Assembly: GCA_000526435.1 (NCBI GenBank)
Contig: JAGB01000003.1
Location: 332,579-396,578, forward strand
DNA: 64,000 bases
DNA from: Caldicoprobacter oshimai DSM 21659
GTDB taxonomy: Bacteria; Bacillota; Clostridia; Caldicoprobacterales; Caldicoprobacteraceae
Direction: 5' to 3'
This document shows positions 31,721 to 41,608 of this stretch, piece by piece. A model generated the notes under the pieces. The model had not been told where the DNA came from. It made no database searches and worked only from the letters and a program-made list of their open reading frames with translations. The number at the start of each line of letters is the position of its first letter. Positions within the stretch are counted from its first letter, which is position 1. The translations under genes and the position numbers were made by a program.

Positions 31721-32014
31721 CTATTCGTCCTCCCGGACAATCAAATAGCGGATGACCTCATCTGTGATCTTATACACGCGTTCCAGTTCCTGTGGGACAG
31801 AAGGCCCTGCAGTAAAATTCATGAGCACATAATAACCCTCTCTGAAATGGTTGATGGGATAGGCCAGCTTTCTCTTGCCCCACTCGTCCACCTTTTCCAC
31901 CTGTCCGCCCTGTTCAGCGATGAGATTTGAAAATTTCTGGACAGTCTGTTTAATGGCCTCTTCTTCCAGATCAGGGCGGAGCACATACATGGTCTCGTAC
32001 TTCCTTATCCTCAT
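31721..32014 (-). CDS. rpsF: 30S ribosomal protein S6
   Basis: 97 residues, standard length. [34 protein letters not shown] and YYVLMNFTA are the ferredoxin-like S6 fold. AAGGAGGTGA precedes the ATG. First gene of the operon. Confidence 0.98.
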   Translation of the reverse strand: MRIRKYETMYVLRPDLEEEAIKQTVQKFSNLIAEQGGQVEKVDEWGKRKLAYPINHFREGYYVLMNFTAGPSVPQELERVYKITDEVIRYLIVREDE

Positions 32015-32105
32015 CCGGCTTCACCTCCTTTTGGACTTTGGCCCTGCCTCAAAGCAGAGCAAGGATGCAGCATGTATACTGCTTTTCCAACTTTTCATCA
32101 TTTGC

Positions 32106-32134
32106 ATTATATCACCGTCCTGGGCTAAATGCAA
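32106..32134 (-). promoter_or_regulatory. Sigma-A promoter of rpsF-ssb-rpsR
   Basis: On the minus strand TTGCAT, 17 bases, TATAAT, about 90 bases before rpsF. Confidence 0.8.
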
Positions 32135-32171
32135 CAAAAAAGTTTATCTCCTCCGCGTTGTAAAAAATTTA

Positions 32172-33095
32172 CTATGAATTGGGGTCCAGAACATCCCTCA
32201 GGGCATCGCCAAAAAGGTTAAAACCCAGTACTACCAGCATGATCATAAGCCCTGGAAAAAACGAGATCCACGGCGCCTGATCAAGCAGCCCCTTACCGCT
32301 GTCTAAAATAACCCCCCAGCTGGGCTCAGGCGGTTGAGCCCCCAATCCCAAAAAACTTAAGGAAGCTTCTATCACAATGGCCTTGGGCAATTCCAAAGTC
32401 GCCATAACAATCACAGGTGCCAATGCATTGGGAAGCATGTGCCTGAATATTATTCTGGCATCGCTCATGCCAAGGATGCGAGCGGCTTGAACAAATTCCC
32501 GCTCCCTCAACGAGAGGAACTGGCCCCTTACCACCCTGCAGTATCCTGCCCAGCTCGCAAGGGCAATGGCTATTATCACGTTTTCAACCCCTGTCCCCAG
32601 GGCAGCAATAAAGGCTATGGCCAAAAGCGTAGTGGGAAACGACCAGGCAATATCGGTTATAGAAGTGATGATATAATCCACAACTCCCCCGTAATATCCG
32701 GCCAAGGCCCCCAGCACCGTACCTATCACCAGCGAAATTCCCACCGCCACAAATGCCACCCTTAGCGATATCCGCGCTCCGTAAACTATTCTGCTGAATA
32801 TATCCCTGCCAAACTCGTCTGTACCAAACAGATGCTCAGCGGAAGGAGGCTGCAGCACAGCCGAAATATCAGGCTTATCATACTCGTACGGTGCCAGCCA
32901 GGATGCGAATACCGCCGTACAGACAAACAACAAGATGATCACCGCTCCAAATACAGCTCCTTTATGCTTGAAAAGCTTTGCAACGAAATCGGCAAAGGGC
33001 TTCCGCGCTTTTTCCTCTCTTACTTCCAAAGCCTGCTGCTCAATCCATTCATTTTCAATGTACACTCCTCCATTTCTGCTCTGAGGCGCAATCAT
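32172..33095 (-). CDS. oppC: Peptide ABC transporter permease (OppC/DppC family)
   Basis: 307 residues. N-terminal OppC_N helix region (KHKGAVFGAVIILLFVCTAVF, then LFGTDEFGRDIFSRIVYGAR), several membrane helices and the coupling-helix EAA-like loop (REREFVQAARILGMSDARII). It forms the second half of the transmembrane channel with OppB. It is 27 bases downstream of oppB, the last gene of the opp unit. Confidence 0.93.
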   Translation of the reverse strand: MIAPQSRNGGVYIENEWIEQQALEVREEKARKPFADFVAKLFKHKGAVFGAVIILLFVCTAVFASWLAPYEYDKPDISAVLQPPSAEHLFGTDEFGRDIFSRIVYGARISLRVAFVAVGISLVIGTVLGALAGYYGGVVDYIITSITDIAWSFPTTLLAIAFIAALGTGVENVIIAIALASWAGYCRVVRGQFLSLREREFVQAARILGMSDARIIFRHMLPNALAPVIVMATLELPKAIVIEASLSFLGLGAQPPEPSWGVILDSGKGLLDQAPWISFFPGLMIMLVVLGFNLFGDALRDVLDPNS

Positions 33096-33122
33096 CCCTC
33101 ATATCACCTTCTTTCGGCAAGA

Positions 33123-34043
33123 TTAACTGTATCTTATCCTGGGGTCCACAATGGCATACAGTATATCTGCCAAAATGTTGGCCAGAATTATTGAGGAAGT
33201 CAGCACTATCATAGAGCCCTGGACAACGGGATAGTCCCGCGCCAGTATAGAATCTACCATCAATCGGCCTATCCCTGGAATGCTGAATATGATCTCAAGG
33301 GCAACCGACCCGCCAATGATCCATCCCAGCCTAAGACCCATAAGCGTGATAACTGGAATCAGGGCGTTTTTGAGCGCATGCCTATAAATCACCACTTTTT
33401 CCAAAAGCCCCTTGCTCCTGGCGGTTCTCACGTAATCCTGCTTCAAAACCTCCAGCATGCTTGACCTTACCATCCTTGCTGTTATGGCCGCATTGGTCAA
33501 TCCAATGGCAAAGCTGGGAAGTATGAGGTGCCGTATGGTCCCGTAGCCCGAAATGGGGAACCATCTTAACTTATAAGCAAAAAAGTACATGAGCAGCATG
33601 CCAAGCCAGAATGTGGGAATGGCTGTCCCCAGCAGAGTGCCTGACATACACAAATAATCCACCATGGTATTCTTCTTTACTGCAGCTATCACTCCTGCCG
33701 GAATGGCAATTAAGAAGGTTATCAAAAACCCCAGCAGGCCGATCTCCAGCGTGACAGGTAGTCTTTCTTTAATCATCTCTATTACCGGCCGCTCCTGAAG
33801 AATGGAAACGCCTAAATCACCTTCAATTACGCTCTTCATAAACCTCAAATACTGTATAATGAACGGCTGATCTAGACCGTACTTCCGCCTTATGCTCTCA
33901 TAAACCTCGGGCGTTACGTTGGGCCCAGCAATCCGGGACACCGGATCCCCTGGGGCAAAGTAAAATATCGAAAAAACGATGAGAGTCATGACTGTGACTA
34001 CTGGTATCATCAAAACTATTCTTTTTACAATGTATTTCAGCAT
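33123..34043 (-). CDS. oppB: Peptide ABC transporter permease (OppB/DppB family)
   Basis: 306 residues, six-helix permease. It begins MLKYIVKRIVLMIPVVTVMT, has FAPGDPVSRIAGPNVTPE and YGLDQPFIIQYLRFMKSVIEG typical of OppB/DppB, and the coupling loop EVLKQDYVRTARSKGLLEKV. GGGGAG precedes the ATG. Works with OppC and the two ATPases. Confidence 0.94.
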   Translation of the reverse strand: MLKYIVKRIVLMIPVVTVMTLIVFSIFYFAPGDPVSRIAGPNVTPEVYESIRRKYGLDQPFIIQYLRFMKSVIEGDLGVSILQERPVIEMIKERLPVTLEIGLLGFLITFLIAIPAGVIAAVKKNTMVDYLCMSGTLLGTAIPTFWLGMLLMYFFAYKLRWFPISGYGTIRHLILPSFAIGLTNAAITARMVRSSMLEVLKQDYVRTARSKGLLEKVVIYRHALKNALIPVITLMGLRLGWIIGGSVALEIIFSIPGIGRLMVDSILARDYPVVQGSMIVLTSSIILANILADILYAIVDPRIRYS

Positions 34044-34260
34044 AATCTACACTCCCCGGATTTTTTGTGTGATAACAAGCATTAATAGCAATATCATCAG
34101 CTGATAGAGCGACTTACTGTACTTTTGCACCTTTTCTGCCTCCAACCCGTATTGGGGCTTCACAGTTTGCCTGTCACTATATAAATAAACCAGTAATCCT
34201 TTGTTGAGGTCACCAATGTTCATCATGCCATACTTACTTTTTAATACTTACGAAAGATAT

Positions 34261-34301
34261 GGATTTGGCGAGAATTTGTAGTATGCATTCTCACCAAATC
34301 C
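34261..34301 (-). repeat. Long hairpin directly after the substrate-binding protein gene
   Basis: A 15-bp inverted repeat (GGATTTGGCGAGAAT / ATTCTCACCAAATCC, one mismatch) with an 11-base loop, 3 bases past the stop. No T-run follows on the minus strand, so it is more likely an mRNA-stabilising or attenuating hairpin than a full terminator. Confidence 0.65.
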
Positions 34302-34303
34302 CC

Positions 34304-35869
34304 TTACTCTACCTCGATGTCAAATCCATCGTTGTACTGCAGCATCCAAGGATGATATTTGAAGTTTTTCACTTCCTTGCGCACCGCGATTATCTGCATG
34401 GGCACGTAAATGGGCGCCCACACGGCTTGCTCGATCAAGTAACGCTGTACCTCCTTGTACGCCTCGGCCCTTTCAGCCCAGGTCGGCCTTCTAGCCGCAT
34501 ACATGATGAGCTCATCAGTTTTTGGGTCCCTCCATCTCGAATGGTTTGGATACGGGAAGCGCTCCGAAAGCAAGAACCAGTCAAGTATATCTGCATTTGG
34601 CCAGCTGTACTCCCTTATAAACAGTTCCTGCTTGCCTTCCTTAAGCATATCGGTATAGCTGGCAGAGTCATACAGCTGAATCTTGGTTTCTATACCCACT
34701 TCTTTGAGCTGTCGCTGGATAATCTCGGCCAGCTTGCTGCTCTTGGATGAATTGTCGGCCGAAAGGGTTGCCTTGAATCCATTAGGATAACCTGCTTCGG
34801 CCAACAGCTGCCTGGCCTTTTCGGGATTATACTCATAAGCCAGTTCGCGGCTTTCCTCAAGGTACTCGTCTTTGAGAGCAGGGGGTAGATACCCATACGC
34901 CACCTCTCCAATCCCCCTGAAGACAAACTGTATGATTTCCTCCCTGTTCAAAGCGTGGTTTATGGCCCTGCGAACCCTCACGTCATTAAAGGGTTCCTTG
35001 TCAGTAGCATAGGCAAGATATCCCAGCTTTGTGGCCGGTTCCTTGTAAACCGTAATATCAGGATTTTTTTCCAGCTTTTCCACATAGGTTTCGGGAACAT
35101 TCCTGAGTATGTGAATGCCTCCCGTCTCAAGCTCCATGATCCTGGAACTTTCATCGGGTATAACTTTCAAGATTATCTTGTCGATGAGGGCCGGTCCCCT
35201 GTTGGACATCCACTCGGGGCCCCAGTTGTAATCCTCGTTTTTGACTAGGACCGTCCTGTCTCCCGGAATCCACTCCTCCAGCTTGTAAGGCCCTGTACCT
35301 ATCACGATCTTTTTACCATAATCGTCGCCGTATTTCTCATACGCATTGGCAGGATGTATGCCGGCAGCGGTGTTGGAGAGATTGAACAAAAGATTGGGAA
35401 ACGGATAATTCAGGATTATCCTCACCGTGTGGTCGTCAACAACCTCAACTTCCTTTATGGCTTCTAGATCAGCTCTGAAAGGCGAACCCGTTGCCGGGTC
35501 TTTTATGGTATCAATAGTCCATTTAACGTCATGGGCCGTAAAATCCGAGCCGTCGTGGAACTTTACGCCCTTTCTCAGATAAAAGGTCCATACCAAACCG
35601 TCTTCCGATACCTCCCATCGCTCAGCCAATCCCGGCCGATAGCCAAACTCATAGTCTCTGCTGACAAGCCTGTCATGTATATAAATTAGGGCATCGGAAT
35701 ACCACGCCGTCTTTATGGTATCCAGAAGCTCGGCATCCCTGTCAAAGCCAATGACTAGGACCTTCTCGGAAGCTTTGGTATCAGCCTTCTTGGAACACCC
35801 TGCCACAGCGCTCAGCAAAAACACGCCCAATAAAAGCAACGCTACAATTTTCCTCAATGCCTTTTTCAC
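34304..35869 (-). CDS. oppA: Peptide ABC transporter substrate-binding lipoprotein (family 5)
   Basis: 521 residues. Lipoprotein signal (KIVALLLLGVFLLSAVAGC, lipobox AVAGC) followed by an SBP_bac_5 fold: GLAERWEVSEDGLVWTFYLR, GVKFHDGSDFTAHDVKWTID, VRRAINHALNREEII, YNPEKARQLLAEAGYPNG. It binds the transported peptide or similar solute outside the membrane. An ATG lies three codons upstream but touches the AGGAGG site, so I prefer the GTG at 35869. It sits between the two ATPase genes and the two permease genes. Substrate specificity is not readable. Confidence 0.93.
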   Translation of the reverse strand: MKKALRKIVALLLLGVFLLSAVAGCSKKADTKASEKVLVIGFDRDAELLDTIKTAWYSDALIYIHDRLVSRDYEFGYRPGLAERWEVSEDGLVWTFYLRKGVKFHDGSDFTAHDVKWTIDTIKDPATGSPFRADLEAIKEVEVVDDHTVRIILNYPFPNLLFNLSNTAAGIHPANAYEKYGDDYGKKIVIGTGPYKLEEWIPGDRTVLVKNEDYNWGPEWMSNRGPALIDKIILKVIPDESSRIMELETGGIHILRNVPETYVEKLEKNPDITVYKEPATKLGYLAYATDKEPFNDVRVRRAINHALNREEIIQFVFRGIGEVAYGYLPPALKDEYLEESRELAYEYNPEKARQLLAEAGYPNGFKATLSADNSSKSSKLAEIIQRQLKEVGIETKIQLYDSASYTDMLKEGKQELFIREYSWPNADILDWFLLSERFPYPNHSRWRDPKTDELIMYAARRPTWAERAEAYKEVQRYLIEQAVWAPIYVPMQIIAVRKEVKNFKYHPWMLQYNDGFDIEVE

Positions 35870-35963
35870 TCTGCTCATCCCTCCTTATTGATTTTTGTTG
35901 TTATAAAAATTTTTTATGCCTTCACCCCGTTTGGTTTTGGCAACACTCTGCACAAAGCATCTT

Positions 35964-36935
35964 TTAGCAAAGATGACAGGCCACAAAATGCCGGTTGCCT
36001 ACCAGCTTTATTGGCGGCTCAATCTCGCTGCACTGTTTTGTAGCGTATTTGCATCTGGTGCTGAACCTGCATCCCGTCGGGGGATTGACCGGATTGGGCA
36101 CTTCTCCCTCCAGCACCAGCTTTTTTCTCTTTTGACCAGGCTTCAGAACGGGTATGACCGAGAGCAGGGCTTTCGAGTAGGGATGCAGTGGTTCTCTGAA
36201 CAAATCTTCTGCAGGCGCCATCTCCACAATCTTGCCAAGATACATCACCGCCACACGGTCGCTGATGTGCCTGACCACCCGCAAGTCATGAGATATGAAT
36301 AAATAAGACAGCTTTAAACGTTCCTTAAGCTCCATGAGGAGGTTTATGATCTGGGCCTGAATGGACACATCAAGGGCTGATACCGGCTCATCGCATATCA
36401 GCAGTTTGGGATTGACGGCCAGAGCCCGTGCAATTACCACCCTTTGCCGCTGTCCTCCGCTGAACTCATGGGGATACTTGTCCATATCTTCTTTTCTAAG
36501 CCCCACCATATCAAACAACTCTTCAACCCTCTCTCTTCGCTTAACACCATCTTTCATCCCGTGAACAAGAAGAACCTCATCCACAGCATCACCTACTGCC
36601 TTCCTCGGGTTCAAAGATGCAAATGGGTCCTGAAATATGAGCTGCATATGCTTGTATACCTGCCTGAGCTGCTTTTTGTTAAAGCGCGTTATATTTTGCC
36701 CTTCGAAAAATATCTCCCCTTCTGTAGGCTCCAGCAACCGCATAATAGTACGCCCTGTGGTGGATTTACCGCATCCACTTTCTCCAACCAGGCCCAGCGT
36801 CTCCCCATACCCTATATGAAAATCAACCCCATCCACCGCTCTCACGTATTCCATGGCCTTGCCCAGCAAGCCCTTTTTAAACGGAAAATATTTTTTCAAA
36901 CCTTTTACTTCTAAAATATTTGCAGTCACGACCAT
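35964..36935 (-). CDS. oppF: Peptide ABC transporter ATP-binding protein (OppF/DppF family)
   Basis: 323 residues. Walker [14 protein letters not shown], signature FSGGQRQR, Walker [15 protein letters not shown] and switch His in [13 protein letters not shown]. The C-terminal oligopeptide-transporter extension has the cysteine cluster [15 protein letters not shown]. Pairs with OppD to power import. The start may be the GTG two codons in (36929), which is better spaced from GGAGG. Confidence 0.95.
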   Translation of the reverse strand: MVVTANILEVKGLKKYFPFKKGLLGKAMEYVRAVDGVDFHIGYGETLGLVGESGCGKSTTGRTIMRLLEPTEGEIFFEGQNITRFNKKQLRQVYKHMQLIFQDPFASLNPRKAVGDAVDEVLLVHGMKDGVKRRERVEELFDMVGLRKEDMDKYPHEFSGGQRQRVVIARALAVNPKLLICDEPVSALDVSIQAQIINLLMELKERLKLSYLFISHDLRVVRHISDRVAVMYLGKIVEMAPAEDLFREPLHPYSKALLSVIPVLKPGQKRKKLVLEGEVPNPVNPPTGCRFSTRCKYATKQCSEIEPPIKLVGNRHFVACHLC

Positions 36936-37125
36936 ACCTCCATATTTCGCTTAACTTCTCTTCATTTAGTGCAAATAGCCGGTTTTCTCAAGCACAAGCA
37001 CTTAAAGTAATGTTCTTTATAAAGCAATTAGATTTCTTGTTTAATCTCTAGAGTAGCACCTCTGCCTTCTCTTTATCTATTCTATAGCTTTCTATAGCTG
37101 CACATCTGCGCATGCTGCCAAAACT

Positions 37126-38100
37126 TTACGCGTAATTCCAGCAACGCACAAGGCTGGAACCCACCTGCATCAAGGGCGGCTCATCGACCATGCACTCAGC
37201 CCTTACATATTCACATCTGCTTTTAAATCTGCAGCCCACCTTTATCTCATCGGGCAACGGAACCACCCCTTTTATCTCCTTAAGCCTTTGGCCTCTGGGC
37301 AAATCTATGTCTGGAATAGTCTCGAGCAAGCCTTGCGTATAGGGATGTTTTGGGTTGTTAAAAATGGAGTGTACGTCTGCCTGCTCGAGGATCCTGCCTG
37401 AATACATTACAGCCACCTTGTCGGCTATCTCGGCTACAACCCCCAGGTCATGGGTTATCATGATGACCGATGACCCAAACCTCTCTTTCAGCTCGTTTAT
37501 CAGCTCTAGTATCTGCGCCTCAATGGTTACATCCAACGCCGTTGTGGGCTCGTCTGCAATAAGCAGTTCGGGATTGCATGCCAGCGCCATTGCAATCATA
37601 ACCCTCTGCCTCATACCGCCGCTCAGCTGATGGGGATACTGCTTTATCCGCTTTTCGGGGAGCGGAATTTTAACCATCCTGAGCATTTCTATAGCTCTTT
37701 CTAAAGCCTCTTTTTTGGAAACATTTTGATGCTGCATGATAACTTCAGAAATCTGATAGCCTACAGTGAATACAGGATTCAAAGATGTCATAGGTTCCTG
37801 GAATATCATGGATATGTCGTTGCCTCGAATCTTCCTCATCTCTTCATTGGTTTTGTCCAAAAGATTTTCTCCTTTAAACCAAATCTCGCCTCTCACTATT
37901 CTAGCCGGGGGACTTGGTAGCAATCTCATAATGGAAAGCGCGGTTACGCTCTTGCCGCATCCCGATTCTCCAACTAAGCCCAGCGTCTCCCCTCTTGAAA
38001 CTGAAAAACTCACCCCATCAACTGCAGGAACTATTCGTGTATCCATATAAAAGTGAACGGCTAAATCGTTTATCCTGAGAATTTGCTCATTCAATAACAT
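37126..38100 (-). CDS. oppD: Peptide ABC transporter ATP-binding protein (OppD/DppD family)
   Basis: 324 residues. Walker [14 protein letters not shown], signature LSGGMRQR, Walker [15 protein letters not shown], switch His in [13 protein letters not shown], and the C-terminal cysteine motif [16 protein letters not shown] run of Gs abuts the ATG. It is the first gene of the five-gene unit and the first gene downstream, on the same strand, of the c-di-AMP riboswitch. The 190-base gap to oppF shows no clear signal. Confidence 0.94.
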   Translation of the reverse strand: MLLNEQILRINDLAVHFYMDTRIVPAVDGVSFSVSRGETLGLVGESGCGKSVTALSIMRLLPSPPARIVRGEIWFKGENLLDKTNEEMRKIRGNDISMIFQEPMTSLNPVFTVGYQISEVIMQHQNVSKKEALERAIEMLRMVKIPLPEKRIKQYPHQLSGGMRQRVMIAMALACNPELLIADEPTTALDVTIEAQILELINELKERFGSSVIMITHDLGVVAEIADKVAVMYSGRILEQADVHSIFNNPKHPYTQGLLETIPDIDLPRGQRLKEIKGVVPLPDEIKVGCRFKSRCEYVRAECMVDEPPLMQVGSSLVRCWNYA

Positions 38101-38410
38101 CCCCCCCCTTGGCTAAAGAAAATTTATTACAAAATTTACGTAAATTTCTAAGACGGCAAGTAAATTAGGTAAATGAAGCTGACATTAATAAAGTATAGAA
38201 CTATTAAAAACAGAACTATTAAAATTTGTATCTTAAACTAAAAATCTATACATAAATTATTTATGTATGAAATAATGAGCTAAAACAGGGAGGTGCGCAT
38301 TTTAGCTTTGGGAACGCTCATAAAATAGCACTGCTAATTCATTAAAGTACCGTTACAAATTTAACAATGACCTCTATTGGAATTTAAAGCGATAAGATAT
38401 TTAGTGCAGA
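38101..38410 (-). other. Long AT-rich leader between the riboswitch terminator and oppD
   Basis: About 310 bases with no gene. One imperfect hairpin (GCTAAAA ... TTTTAGC around 38278-38312) is visible, without a convincing T-run. If the riboswitch terminator is read through, transcription would cross this stretch into oppD. Confidence 0.45.
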
Positions 38411-38412
38411 AA

Positions 38413-38447
38413 AATTAAAAAGCCATGGGGAGACCCACAGCTTTTAA
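38413..38447 (-). terminator. Riboswitch expression-platform terminator
   Basis: On the minus strand AAAAGCTGTGGG / CCCCATGGCTTTTT, then AATTTTT, directly after the c-di-AMP aptamer. Confidence 0.75.
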
Positions 38448-38449
38448 GT

Positions 38450-38632
38450 GCAAAAACGCTACCGAAGCTATCAATCTCCCCTTACCACGCTTACGGGGTT
38501 AGCTGACGGGTTCGGGCCTAAGGGTGTAGCCCTACACCTTTCAGCATAAGCCTTTACAGCCTGCCTAAAGGTGATTCACCCCAAGTAATTGGGTCCCCCG
38601 CTTCTTTTTGCAAAGAATTCAGCGCTCCAGAT
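38450..38632 (-). ncRNA. c-di-AMP riboswitch (ydaO-yuaA class)
   Basis: On the minus strand the conserved blocks of the ydaO-yuaA aptamer appear in order: GGGGGACCCAAT, GGGGTGAATC, GGTGTAGGGCTACACC, TTAGGCCCGAACCCGTCAGC, TAACCCCGTAAGC and AGGGGAGA. A closing P1 helix can form between AGCGCT near 38621-38627 and AGCGTT near 38452-38457. c-di-AMP binding to this class usually favours termination, and a terminator follows. The first downstream genes are the opp peptide transporter, so c-di-AMP would turn peptide uptake down. Confidence 0.9.
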
Positions 38633-38719
38633 TGAAAGCCTTCAAGCTCTTAACCTATTCAATTCAACCGACTGAACCCATAATATGAAAGTCACGTTTG
38701 GGCTTATACACCCATTTCT

Positions 38720-38748
38720 ACTATACCATAAGTTGCCTTTCATTGCAA
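38720..38748 (-). promoter_or_regulatory. Sigma-A promoter driving the c-di-AMP riboswitch
   Basis: On the minus strand TTGCAA, 17 bases, TATAGT, about 90 bases before the aptamer. Confidence 0.75.
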
Positions 38749-38800
38749 GAAAAAATTTTATTAAATCGGTCGCCAGCACACCAAAATGTAGTCTTTTACT

Positions 38801-39388
38801 CTATACGGAATACAATATAACTCCCAGCACTCCTGACAGCACAATGAGAAGAATTGGATGAATCTTGTACTTTAAGCTCGCTATTATGGCAACAACGAAT
38901 ATCAGCACAGCCCGCCAGTTAACCATCTTCAAAACATTGCGAATGTCCGCAAATATGCAGACGCTCCCGCTGGGCGTCATAAAAAATGTGGCACGGGCTA
39001 TCAAAAAGGCAGACGATGCTATAAGCCCTATAACCGCAGGCCGCAATCCATACAGCGCATACTGAAGCAGCGGCTGATCCTTAAAGCGCGCAGAGTACTT
39101 GGCCACCAGCGTAACTATTATAAACGACGGCAGCACCACTCCCACGGTAGCAAAAGTAGCACCAGGTATACCGCCAGTTTTGACGCCGACGAATGTGGCG
39201 GCATTGATGGCAAAAGGCCCTGGTGTCATCTCTGAAATGGCTATTATGTCGATTGTCTCTTTAAATGTAAGCCAGCCATGCCTCACTATTTCCTGCTGAA
39301 TGAGAGGAATCATGGCATATCCCCCACCAATGGTAAACAGCCCTATTTTGAAGAACGTTACAAGCAGCTCCAGATACAGCTTGTACAT
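38801..39388 (-). CDS. chrA2: Chromate transporter, CHR half-protein 2
   Basis: 195 residues, one CHR domain. Starts LELLVTFFKIGLFTIGGGYAMIPLIQQEIV with the FFxiGxftfGGGyAmipli signature and has ITPGPFA-like (MTPGPFAINAATFVGVK) loops; five to six membrane helices follow. It lies 3 bases after the companion half gene. Two short CHR proteins are thought to function together in place of a long ChrA; the natural substrate may be chromate or another anion. Confidence 0.9.
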   Translation of the reverse strand: MYKLYLELLVTFFKIGLFTIGGGYAMIPLIQQEIVRHGWLTFKETIDIIAISEMTPGPFAINAATFVGVKTGGIPGATFATVGVVLPSFIIVTLVAKYSARFKDQPLLQYALYGLRPAVIGLIASSAFLIARATFFMTPSGSVCIFADIRNVLKMVNWRAVLIFVVAIIASLKYKIHPILLIVLSGVLGVILYSV

Positions 39389-39391
39389 GCT

Positions 39392-39955
39392 TCATGCTTC
39401 CTTTCTCTTCTTCATGTAGCTTATAATTATACCCGCTGCAGCCGATGCCAAAAGTACGTATATGGCACTTATGTTGGTTAAACACATAATGGCAAACACA
39501 ATACCCGCAATTGTCCATCCATAATCATCCTTTATGCTGGGCTTTATAAGCTGAAACAGCGCTGTTATTATAAGCGCCACCACACCTGCGTTGATCCCTT
39601 CAAAGGCCCTTGCGACTACCGGTATATTTTTAAAACTCGAAAAGAAAAGCGCTATGGCAGAGATGACAATAAATGAAGGCAGCACAACCCCCACAGCAGA
39701 GGCCACCGCCCCCCATATGCCGGCTATGCGGTACCCGACAAATATGGCAGAATTCACCGCAATTACCCCCGGGACGGACTGCACCATGGCAAATATATCA
39801 ACGATTTCCTCTTCTTCAATCCAGTGATTGCTGTCCACAATCTCCCTTTTGATGAAGGGAATCATGGCAAGTCCGCCGCCAAAGGTGAAGGCTCCTATGC
39901 GAAAAAACACAAAAAACAGCTTCCGTATCTTCTTCAACTTATCTCCTTTATCCAT
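39392..39955 (-). CDS. chrA1: Chromate transporter, CHR half-protein 1
   Basis: 187 residues, one CHR domain with LFFVFFRIGAFTFGGGLAMI and VQSVPGVIAVNSAIFVGYRI (the VPGvia variant of the conserved loop) and five to six helices. AAAAGGAG precedes the ATG. It is upstream of and coupled to the second half protein. Confidence 0.9.
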   Translation of the reverse strand: MDKGDKLKKIRKLFFVFFRIGAFTFGGGLAMIPFIKREIVDSNHWIEEEEIVDIFAMVQSVPGVIAVNSAIFVGYRIAGIWGAVASAVGVVLPSFIVISAIALFFSSFKNIPVVARAFEGINAGVVALIITALFQLIKPSIKDDYGWTIAGIVFAIMCLTNISAIYVLLASAAAGIIISYMKKRKEA

Positions 39956-40093
39956 ATTGACCTTAACTCCTTTTGTATATTGTTATTTGTTTATTATAGC
40001 AGTGCATATGGTTATTTTCAAGCAAAACGGCATCCTGCTTCTGTCAAAAAATTGAAAATATTATTGGCTGTCTTCCAGCTTTTAAAAGTTTAC

Positions 40094-40122
40094 TTGTAAT
40101 ATGCAATATAGTGTTGTAAAAT
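40094..40122 (+). promoter_or_regulatory. Putative promoter of the glycerol-1-phosphate dehydrogenase gene
   Basis: TTGTAA, 17 bases, TAAAAT, about 45 bases before the start codon. Confidence 0.6.
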
Positions 40123-40167
40123 GGATTTGATCTACTAAAAATAAACATCAGAAAGGGCGAATCCAAA

Positions 40168-41520
40168 ATGTCCATACTATCATCCTACAAAGACATGTTT
40201 GGCTCTTCATTTTACTGTGAATGCGGCAGACAGCACACAGTACCTCTAAAACATGTGGTCATAAAACAAAACGCTGAAAAAGAGATTCCTCCAATCCTCG
40301 GTAGAGAAAATCTGGGAAAGCGCGGCCTGATGGTGTGTGACGACAATACCTGGGAATTGGCAGGCAGGCACATAGCCCAAACGGTGTCCTATTACGGGTA
40401 CTCTATAAAAGCATGCATACTTACTCAAAAGCCCATAGTAAAACCCGACGAAAAAGCCATTACGCAAATACTGCTGGAATTTGAGCCCTCAATGGATTTC
40501 TTGATAGCAGTAGGCTCCGGCACCATCAATGACTTAACGCGTTTCATAAGCCACAGGACAGGCAAGCCCTATATCGTATTTGCCACCGCCCCTTCAATGG
40601 ATGGTTACGCTTCCACCGTGTCCCCTCTCCTCATAAACGGATTCAAGCGTACATATATCACAGTTCATCCACTTGCCATAATAGCCGACATCGATATGCT
40701 GTGCTCGGCTCCGGCCGATATGATATTGGCAGGATTTGGCGATATACTGGGCAAGGTTACCTCCCTGGCTGATTGGCAGCTGGGCATCATCCTGGCACAG
40801 GAAAGACTTTGTCCTACGGCTAAAAACATGGTCAAAAGCGCTATGGAAGAGGTGATCTCCAGAGCATCCGAAATAGGTCAAAGGGAGCCTGAAGGCATAC
40901 AGTCCCTGATGGAAGCCCTCATCGTATCGGGCATAGCCATGATGCTGGTGGGCAACTCCCGGCCGGCTTCTGGCAGCGAACACCACATATCCCACTATAT
41001 TGAGATGAAATATTTTATGGAAGAGCGCCAGCCGCTTCTGCACGGCACAAAGGTCGGCCTGGCCGCGCTTTATACGGTGGCATTATACAACCAACTGGCA
41101 TCCTTGGATCCCGAAAACATAGACATACCGCAGCTAATGAGAACAAGAATTTCGTACGAAGAATGGTGCCAGAAGATAAAAAAAGCGTTCGGGCCCATTG
41201 CTCAAGAGGTAATAGACTCCAACAACAGGCAAAACTGGGATGCAGCATTTTATGAACGCAGGCTACACGACATCAAAGAAAAATGGGAAACTCACCTTAA
41301 ACCGTTGCTCTCATCAGTACCCCAACTCGATATGGTAAAGGAATGGCTGCACAAGGCAAGAGCTAATTTTACCCCCCAGGCCCTGGGTATAGAACAAAAC
41401 CTGGTCGAGGAAGCCCTGCTTTACGCTAAAGAAATTCGGCCTCTCTATACCATCCTCCGCCTGGCAGATGATCTGGGCATTTTGGAAGAAAAAATAAAAA
41501 AGATAATAAGTCTTGTATAA
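40168..41520 (+). CDS. egsA: sn-Glycerol-1-phosphate dehydrogenase (AraM/EgsA type)
   Basis: 450 residues. Reduces dihydroxyacetone phosphate to sn-glycerol-1-phosphate with NAD(P)H. Visible parts are the dinucleotide site AVGSGTINDLTRFISHRTGK, the TAPSMDGYAST motif, PADMILAGFGDILGKVTSLADW with a metal-ligand Asp, and the later His ligands in SGSEHHISHYIE and LLHGTKVG. The C-terminal ~120 residues are an additional helical region, as in AraM. In Bacillus AraM feeds heptaprenylglyceryl phosphate synthesis. AAAGGG precedes the ATG. Monocistronic. Confidence 0.9.
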   Translation: MSILSSYKDMFGSSFYCECGRQHTVPLKHVVIKQNAEKEIPPILGRENLGKRGLMVCDDNTWELAGRHIAQTVSYYGYSIKACILTQKPIVKPDEKAITQILLEFEPSMDFLIAVGSGTINDLTRFISHRTGKPYIVFATAPSMDGYASTVSPLLINGFKRTYITVHPLAIIADIDMLCSAPADMILAGFGDILGKVTSLADWQLGIILAQERLCPTAKNMVKSAMEEVISRASEIGQREPEGIQSLMEALIVSGIAMMLVGNSRPASGSEHHISHYIEMKYFMEERQPLLHGTKVGLAALYTVALYNQLASLDPENIDIPQLMRTRISYEEWCQKIKKAFGPIAQEVIDSNNRQNWDAAFYERRLHDIKEKWETHLKPLLSSVPQLDMVKEWLHKARANFTPQALGIEQNLVEEALLYAKEIRPLYTILRLADDLGILEEKIKKIISLV

Positions 41521-41533
41521 GGAATTATAAACC

Positions 41534-41569
41534 AAGAGAGCACCCACGATAAGCCGTGAGTGCTCTCTT
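41534..41569. terminator. Bidirectional terminator between egsA and the aldo/keto reductase
   Basis: AAGAGAGCAC-C-CACG / CGTG-A-GTGCTCTCTT between convergent genes. T-rich on the plus side. Confidence 0.8.
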
Positions 41570-41608
41570 GTAATTTTAAACCGGGAAAGCTAACAGCCTT
41601 TTATGAGA

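Noticed and set aside
32014..32105. S6:S18 autoregulatory leader motif upstream of rpsF
   Set aside because: A small hairpin is present, but the CCG bulge signature was not found.
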